Assembly: GCA_030062745.1 (NCBI GenBank)
Contig: CP099841.1
Span: 31,860,368 to 31,924,367 of the forward strand
Direction: 5' to 3'
Origin: Capitulum mitella
Lineage: Eukaryota; Arthropoda; Thecostraca; Pollicipedomorpha; Pollicipedidae
Length of the DNA: 64,000 nucleotides
Numbering within the stretch: the first letter of the stretch is position 1; every line of letters begins with the position of its first letter. Shown one piece after another: positions 57,298 through 64,000 of the stretch. The notes under the pieces are model-generated. The model was not told the origin of the DNA. It worked only from the letters and a program-made list of their open reading frames with translations, and made no database searches. A program made the position numbers and the translations under genes.

Positions 57298-58294
57298 TGC
57301 CGTGCAGTCGCGTCCTGCAGTTGTGAGCTCCACTCCGTACACTGGTGCTTCTCTCAGGCTTCACGCAAGGGACAACGTGGAACAGATTGCATCCCATACG
57401 TAACATAAAACAAGTAATTTTGGCATTGCAGTGGCGTCATCAGATTTCTGTGCGTAAAAGGTTTGTATGAAATCACAAGTTTACAGGAGTTGTTTTCATT
57501 ATACACTGTGATGCCTTTAGCAAAGAGGGAAAACATGGATGGATGGATGGACAAAACATGGATCAAAAATGATTAATTTGTGGCTCACAGCGTGGCTACA
57601 TAAATGGTAATGAAAATGCTTGGGCACAATAAGTTCAAGCTGCGATGAGCAAGTCCTCGGTATTTATTTGTCAACACACTGTAATGGCGTACTGACGGTA
57701 GGACCACTGAGCCATGGCCCTCCCCCCGATTACTGCGCCCTATTGACCTTGCCCTTTTGGCCAGGCTATGATGCCAGGCGAGGCTTAAAAAGGGCGCTCC
57801 GTTGCGTCAAAGAACGCCTCTAATTCTGAAACGTGCAACCACCTCTGAAAGGTCCCGTAAGCTTGAAAGCGCGTCCCCAATACGCAGTGACGCCACTGAA
57901 GAGACCTGTGTACCTTAAAATCTATTTGGTTCTTCCCTTTGTCAGTCCCTAAATACGTACTGACTGACTAGATACTGCTGTTCTTCTTTGGAAGTGTGAT
58001 GCAATAGTAGCTCCAGCAACGTTCAGGCAGACAAAAGCCCCAATAGCGGCAGAATGAAGAACAATAGAAACGTGCCAGACCCTTATCTTCAATTACCATA
58101 CGTGATCCATCATTTACCACACGTGGCTGCATGGCTTTTCTCCACATGAAAAGAAGCACGCAAAAGAAAATAAGTTTGGCGTGCACGACAAAAGGCTGAG
58201 ATGAGACAGTGATCTCTGTTCACTAGGCGACCGCGATCTCAGCTCAGCTGAGTTTCCCCGCGGCCGCCCGTTCCGGCCCACTTACCCGCGTCTC

Positions 58295-58430
58295 GGCAGC
58301 GGCGCTGGTCGGCAGATTCTGCCGTCTCGGCGGCGGCGCTGGTCGACAGATTCTTGCTGCTCGGTGGCGGCGCTGGTCGACAGACTCTGCCGTCTGGGCG
58401 GCGGCGCTGGTCGACCGATTCTGCCGCGCT
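58295..58430. repeat. 34-bp tandem repeat, four copies
   Basis: GGCGCTGGTCGACAGATTCT-type units with GCTGGTC at 58304, 58338, 58372 and 58406. The period is not a multiple of three. Confidence 0.88.
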
Positions 58431-60400
58431 CCGCTGCCGCGCGACGCGATCGCCGGGCCGCAGACGTCGGTCGCGTGCTCTCTGAATCCTGCCCCGGCGT
58501 CGTCCCTGATAACAGCTCGGGCCGCCGAGGCACGACTGTGTCGTGATCAGTCGCCGCGGGGCATTCCTGACTGGGCGCTCCGCCGCGGGCCACAGGCAGA
58601 GGTCGGCAGTGGGAGGTGCCGAGTGCGGTGCGGGGACGGCTTTGGCTGTGGGTTGATGGGTAGGTGGCGATGCCCGGTCTTGTCTAAAGACCTCAGGCGA
58701 GGTGACGCAGCGCCTCTCAGAAGGCTGAAGTCGGGGAACGTTCCTGGGCGCTGGACGCGACGGCAGCGACACTTTCAGGACCGCAGCCTGGATGAGCTTG
58801 ACCGTCGTTCAGCTGCGAATGTCGAACGATTTTGAATGATGACAAGGCTCTGCTCTCTCATTGTTTGTTTTTCCTCAGTCGTGACAAGCGGCGTAAAATA
58901 TGGTCGGTTTCTCCAGCGTTCTACACACCTCGTGGACCCGATATCTGCTCTCAGGCTCAAGCAAGACAACTTGATCTTCCGCAAAGCTTACTGATATGCC
59001 AGTCGCACTATCGGAACCTTCACTGTGACAGGTACGATGTCATGTTGACGACGGTTTTTATCGCGTTTTTGGCTGGCCAGCAATGTACATGCGTTGCGCC
59101 CAGAGTCAAACAGAATAGGTCGCATGACTGCTGACCGAAGGATACATGCAATACAGTGCATCTTTTATAATTCCAGTCTTGGAAAAATCATCCCTCTGAA
59201 GTAAACGATCAGTGGGCCGATAAACCGTCGAATCAACACACGTCCGCTTCTGTCTTGCATTTCCGAGCGTCATCCTCGCCACGCCCCTGAGTATAGCCAT
59301 CGTCGAGTCAAATTTCGCCGAATCGGTATATGACGTGTTACATGCAGCTCTCAGGACGCTGACCATGCGCCGTTGTTTTGCCGAGCCACTTTACCAAATG
59401 TGGCGCCATCTGAACTCCTACGGTGGCGGCGCCTACCTGCCGGAGTTGGCAAGTCAAGTCTCAAGCTCAAGTCTACCAGAGGTGACCTTGCTCCTTGCTA
59501 TGAATTCGGCCAAATGACCTGGAAGATGGATAGCACGGCATTGCGGGTAGTTAGGAAAAGAAGACAATGTGCGACGCGAAATGGGGAAATGCGTTGATAC
59601 CCTCTGAACAGCGGGTCGTTTTCCTCAATCATGTTTGGCGTTTCTTTCCAACACACAGGCGCCTTTTGGTAAAACATAATTAACGGCAGATCGTTCCAGT
59701 GCCGATCATTGAGGTGTCGTTATCTGAATGCAGCTAGGTTTCTTGTTTCGCTAGCCATTTTTATCGGCAGTGTACGAAGTTTAATCCTTAACTATTCGTT
59801 ACGCATTACTACTTAATCGTTCTGAATGTCTTTTTGCCAGTTATATGTCTTTCTCTACTTCATCGTTGTCGTTGTCTATCTGTTTTTCCCTCCTCATCCA
59901 ATCCCTCGCTATGTCATATATTGTTATTTCATCAGGTACGATATTCACTTAAGTATCAGTAACTACATGTGCTGTCGTACCTTATATACGGACACCAATG
60001 TTTTCCCTTACCATAATATATTTGGCAGATAGACAAATACCTACCAAGCATTGGGGTACAGAAGTCACAACATTCAGATAAATATAAAATAGTTAGTATC
60101 TATGTCTACACTCACTAGTATGGGCTTGGTCCCCTCCCCCTTAGGGTTTTTGTCAAGTTGCCCTGCAGTGACTGCTGTGATCGTTCTGACATTTTGGCAC
60201 AGGTGAGATTCGGGCCTTTTGACGTGCCCCGTGAAAATGTGAGGTCAGTGCAAAGACAGGTCACTGACTCGTGATCTTCTTCTCGAGGGTACATCGTCGA
60301 GAAACCGTGTTTCGGCTGAGGTCAACGCACAACAAAGCTGTCTTGGGACATTAGATTTTAATCTTTCTTACGTATGGATGCTACCTGTAGTGACACTTAC

Positions 60401-60471
60401 CTCTGCACTTGATGTGTCGTCCATGATGTCAGCGACCTGTGCATTTGGAATCTCATATGGGCCATGGTCAA
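60401..60471 (-). CDS. small exon candidate, unknown gene
   Basis: A 71-nt segment between acceptor TTGATCCCAG and an ideal donor (GAG|GTAAGT). In the phase of two bases plus 23 codons it reads DHGPYEIPNAQVADIMDD and TSSAE, protein-like in composition. I found no partner exon and do not recognise the peptide. It could also be a chance frame (the same frame is open for about 42 codons from an ATG). Confidence 0.3.
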
Positions 60472-61039
60472 CTGGGATCAAAATCATGAATTCAGCTTAC
60501 TAACTTTTTCTAGCCTTTCATTGATTCCAGACGGGCCATGTAGAAACCGAAAACGCTAATTTACATAGTAGCGGAAATGTCATATTCAAAGGTCATCCTG
60601 GCTCTCCTCAAAAGCGCCCTATACAGCACGTCCCACATAATACAATCAAATCCGGTATCCTCTGATGACCTCCTCTGGGGTCACCCATAAGATCATTGTG
60701 TGACTTAAAAGGATCAGACCAAACGCAATCGTGTAGCCAAAAGACTAAGACATGCGATCGTTCCTGTTTCATTGTTCTGTCACGTTTTTTTGGAAATGGC
60801 TGGAGGGAGGTTAAATCCCTGTCATCGTGCAGTACGTAGCGCTTGGTTAAGAGCAGTGAAATAGCGAAATAACGCTAATACCTGGTTTATACCTGGTTTG
60901 TCGGCTTGCCTGTCTTTTAAGCTTGGTTCAGTGCCCAGACGTGGAAGGTAAGAGAGCAAGGATCTGTGAAGTGGTAGGGACGTGGAGAGCGGCGCCCGTG
61001 AGCGGAGTCCCGTAGCAAAGGAGGACACCAGGCGCAGCG

Positions 61040-61300
61040 TTGTTGAACGTCAGCTGGCGGGCGTGCACGGGCCACGAGCGAGCGCGGTCGCCGCCGACTG
61101 TCAGCGACATCCTCCGCCGACTGACAGGTGACGCAGGCGACCTATGGCCGGTCGGAGCCGCGAGCGGACCGCGGCCGCCCGCGCCCGACCGGCCCCGCAG
61201 TCCGCTCGGCTTCAGCGCCGGACCGAGCCGAGGCTCCGCAGCTCGGCAGCCCTCGCTCCGCCGCGGAAAGGCAAGTCCCGGCCAGCCGAAGCACGCGCGG
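61040..61300. other. GC-rich island between genes
   Basis: A CG-dense 260-bp block in AT-rich surroundings. It may be a CpG-island-like promoter, but no transcript can be attached from sequence alone. Confidence 0.25.
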
Positions 61301-62835
61301 GTCGCTAGGGCGCAGACAGGCACGGGCGGCCACGTGATCGGAGGCTCACGCGTGTGGGGTGTCTGCCAACTGTAGAGCGCAGACTAGGTTGCATTTAGAC
61401 CACGTTGACTAGGTAAGGCTAGGTTAAGGAAGAAGGATGCTCTCGTTACAAGAGCACCTGTTTGGGATGTGTATCTCTGTTTTATACGGTACCCATTGGG
61501 TGTCTAGCATGCTAACAACGACCCTAGTTAGCCACGTCATGTTGCTAGGCCGCTCGTGTGGAATCGATGTGCGGTTTTTTACGATATTCAGCCTTTGCGG
61601 TAAAACTGTGAAGAACAGCTTTCCTGGATCTTCAGAACTCTTGTATCGAAAGGTTTCTTGTTGCGTAGTTTAGCCATGTTAGACTGCATGTGCTCTCGGA
61701 TGAATCAGTGCTGATTGGCTGGCATAGATAATGCTGGGATTTTTCTCTTCCTTTGTAGTACGCTAGCCTCTCATGCAAAATTGTTTATCAGCTGAAAATC
61801 AACGCGCGACATTAAGACGCAAAATCATTCGCAACATTTTCAGGTGGGCCCAAGCGTAATACTGAAATTACCTCGGAAAAAGAAAGCATGTTGAAACTGT
61901 TTAACTGAATGTAAACGTCAATCGAAATATGAAGCAAATCAATGTACGTCGGGTTTTAGGCCGATATTATAAAGCAATGCTATGACTGTTTGCCATAAGT
62001 TTTTTTTAATAATTATTTATGATCCCAGTCGACTGCCACGGGTTGCACCACACGGTTGCAATCGAATGGTGCATTGGTTGCTGATATCATCAATTACCAG
62101 TGCACTGGTGACTGATAACGTGAATGTTCATGAAGGAAAGGTCATCAGCAAATGCAAAAGTTAGGTTACGGTTGCAAAATGACCATTTGGAATGTTGCCA
62201 CACTATCGACGAGTACATAGCAATTAACGTAGTTAAAAAATGATGCTATACAGTCATTTCTGTTTAACTGGTCTATCACTTCAGGTGCCACCCCTGGTGT
62301 TAAATGCTGTTTTCCGGTATTTCTGTAAAAAACTACAAACAACAGACTGAAATAAGCCGCTGAATCTGGAATCAGCTGTGAAAATCTTGGTGTACTTCTG
62401 CCAATCTGTCTGCATATGTTTGTGTAGGCAGATGAAAAAAGTGTGTAGGTAAGTGATGAGTGTCTCAAATCATTTCCAGGCTGCTGGTCAAATTCAACCG
62501 CCTTCAGCATGCATCCATCGACTACAAAAGCTCCAGTGGTCTCCCAACGACGGATGTGGAGCGTTCTCACCTGTGAGTACCATGCGCATGCGCAAAATGG
62601 AACAGGGGAAACACCACTCATTTACGGTGGCTCCCGAAACCTCTGCGATTTGGAGGCCACTGAAATCGCATAAATACCCAGCCTGTTTGATGGCAAAATA
62701 TTTTGCAGTGCTCGAACGATCTTCGAAATGGGAAAAATCAGTCCGTTTTGGCCATGACTGTCATATTATGAACTTCCGCAAGCAAGTCGATCATCGCCAA
62801 TATGCTGTGCTGATTGATGAGCGCAACACAATCAA

Positions 62836-62841
62836 TTTATT
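62836..62841 (-). terminator. candidate polyadenylation signal AATAAA
   Basis: AATAAA on the minus strand about 330 nt after the stop codon of the CCCH zinc-finger gene; plausible 3' UTR length. Confidence 0.4.
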
Positions 62842-63172
62842 CATAAATCTGCGAAAACGTCATCGTTCTGCCTTCACGCCAGCAGTTATCATGCACCCGC
62901 GCAATGCGTCAGTCTTGAAATACAGATCATCGTGTTGACCAGCAAAATCTGAAGTCGGTATCTTTGCCGAGAAGAGCCTGGCGACACACTCGGAAGAACC
63001 GGTTGCACTTTTTACGCTTCTTGATTCTTATCTAAGCTCACCGGCACGTGCAGATAATTCCGTTGCATATCAGAAGTTACACGTCACCGCCGAGATACCA
63101 CGCACCGGAGCCACGCCCGGCCACGTCGCGCTGGCCCGGGCACTCCGTTTTCCCAGCCGTCGACTCCAGCGG

Positions 63173-64000
63173 CTATTTCTTCCTGAGGATGCGGGCCAAC
63201 GCCTTGCGGGGTCTTAGCAGCTTGATACCGTCGGGATTCCGCAGGCACTTGCCCATCTTCCGCAGCAGGCGTTCCGTCGGCATGTCGCCATAGCCGGCCT
63301 CCTCCACCACGCGCAGGTTGTGGCGGTCGTCGACGAGCGCGTGGCCCAGGGGACAGTCCCCGCGGCCGCAGTCGCCCCTCACGAACTCGACGCAGACGTG
63401 CAGCGCGTCGCACGGCTTCATCTCGCAGCCGCCGTACGTGTGCTCGAAGCAGACGGGCGGCAGGCCGGCGTCGGCCAGCGCCTCGCAGCGGCAGCGCGTG
63501 CCCAGCAGGCGGAGCAGCTCGGCGGCCTCGTCCGTGCTCCAGCCGAGCGCGGCCAGCACGATGCCGTTATGCGCCGTGGACAGCGTATGCGGCCGCCGGC
63601 AGCGGTGCGCGCAGCGGCCGACCAGGAAGTCGGCGCACAGGTGCAGCTGGTGGCACGGCGTCCAGGGGCACTCGGCCTCGGTGGCGTACTCGGCGCACAG
63701 CTCGGGCAGCGGGCGGGGGCCGTCGGCCGGCCGACGCGTCACCACGGCGTAGATGGGCTCCTTCCTGGCCGCCGGCTCCTCAGGAGACGAGTCGCAGCCG
63801 TCGGCCGGCACGTGCAAGGGGCTGAGTCGACGAGGCGGAGGAGCGCGCGGTGGTTTCGGGACGGTGATTTTGTCGCTCGTGCTCATGGTGAAAAATCGTG
63901 CCTTTTTCGTCGCGGAGGCCTTCTCTTCGACTGTTGCATATGAGGGCATCATTTCGCAGCCCGGCCTCACGATGGCAGGCTGTGTTTTTTCTTGCTTGGA
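63173..64000 (-). CDS. ZAP/PARP12-like tandem CCCH zinc-finger protein (5' end off window)
   Basis: The frame is open from the window edge to a TAG at 63175-63173. Numbering from codon 63970, four CCCH fingers are visible: C92-x8-C-x4-C-x3-H110, C112-x7-C-x3-C-x3-H128, C174-x7-C-x4-C-x3-H191 and C193-x7-C-x4-C-x3-H210. They form two pairs joined by a helix-like segment (AHNGIVLAALGWSTDEAAEL), with a similar one after the second pair (DDRHNLRVVEEAGYGD). This arrangement is that of the RNA-binding region of ZC3HAV1 (ZAP) and PARP12. The protein ends basic (RPRKALARILRKK) with no WWE or PARP domain. A good internal start is the ATG at 63886 (TTCACCATGA); an earlier ATG pair lies at 63952/63949, and the frame also runs off the edge. 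The role is inferred to be RNA binding, perhaps antiviral. Confidence 0.8.
   Translation of the reverse strand, partial: SKQEKTQPAIVRPGCEMMPSYATVEEKASATKKARFFTMSTSDKITVPKPPRAPPPRRLSPLHVPADGCDSSPEEPAARKEPIYAVVTRRPADGPRPLPELCAEYATEAECPWTPCHQLHLCADFLVGRCAHRCRRPHTLSTAHNGIVLAALGWSTDEAAELLRLLGTRCRCEALADAGLPPVCFEHTYGGCEMKPCDALHVCVEFVRGDCGRGDCPLGHALVDDRHNLRVVEEAGYGDMPTERLLRKMGKCLRNPDGIKLLRPRKALARILRKK

Larger units (their letters stand above)
57298..62835. other. region between btsz and the CCCH zinc-finger gene (content)
   Basis: Holds a GGAT microsatellite (57536-57552), a 34-bp repeat (58295-58430), a small exon candidate (60401-60471) and a GC-rich island (61040-61300) that could be a promoter. 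I see no recognisable gene. AT-rich stretches at 59.6-60.3 and 61.4-62.4 kb are featureless. Confidence 0.5.

Noticed and set aside
62453..62938. Plus-strand ORF of 161 codons near the CCCH gene
   Set aside because: No family motif; it overlaps, on the other strand, the likely 3' UTR of the zinc-finger gene.
1..64000. tRNA, rRNA or snRNA genes
   Set aside because: Stray GGTTCGA-type strings (for example near 44541 and 8586) have no matching arms or partner boxes; no RNA gene could be folded by eye.

Overview
This is a 64-kb piece of a GC-rich animal genome. The genes are split by GT-AG introns, there is an intact mariner transposon, and the main gene is an arthropod-type synaptotagmin-like protein (bitesize/btsz, Slp family). 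An arthropod is the best fit. A crustacean such as a barnacle is possible, but nothing in the window proves it.

Almost the whole window (about 57.3 kb down to the left edge) is one minus-strand gene, which I call a bitesize homologue. I rebuilt it by hand from splice sites, reading phase and family motifs. In transcription order its exons are: a probable first coding exon (57297-57180); the SHD/Rab-binding helix (56447-56327); the FYVE-like zinc finger (45024-44809); the end of the SHD (43966-43839); a 741-nt exon (42071-41331); one giant 13,485-nt exon (39511-26027); a short linker (9496-9318); and three exons forming a complete C2A domain (4676-4495, 1733-1631, 1091-930). Every junction agrees in phase, giving 5,145 in-frame codons (5,100 from the second ATG). 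The gene runs off the left edge, and C2B and the 3' end lie outside. A separate exon with its own ATG (18027-17535) has the same donor phase as the giant exon. It could start a short isoform with C2 domains but no SHD and no giant exon.

The introns hold the other structure. A complete mariner element with TA duplications lies inside the C2A-coding part. There are several minisatellites (50-51, 24, 21, 33, 34, 36 and 30 bp), three perfect hairpins and a diverged 200-bp tandem duplication. There is also a roughly 1.7-kb foldback element with inverted ends of about 115 bp, and a series of very GC-rich islands. The most unusual item is a 33-bp tandem array on the exon/intron border at 41.0-41.33 kb. 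Each unit carries a 5' splice-site-like motif, so five consecutive in-frame donors stand 33 bp apart.

At the right edge (63173-64000, minus strand) is the 3' part of a second gene. It has two pairs of CCCH zinc fingers laid out as in ZAP/ZC3HAV1 and PARP12, followed by a stop and no PARP domain. Between the two genes (57.3-63.1 kb) I see only repeats, one GC island and one small exon candidate that I could not assign.
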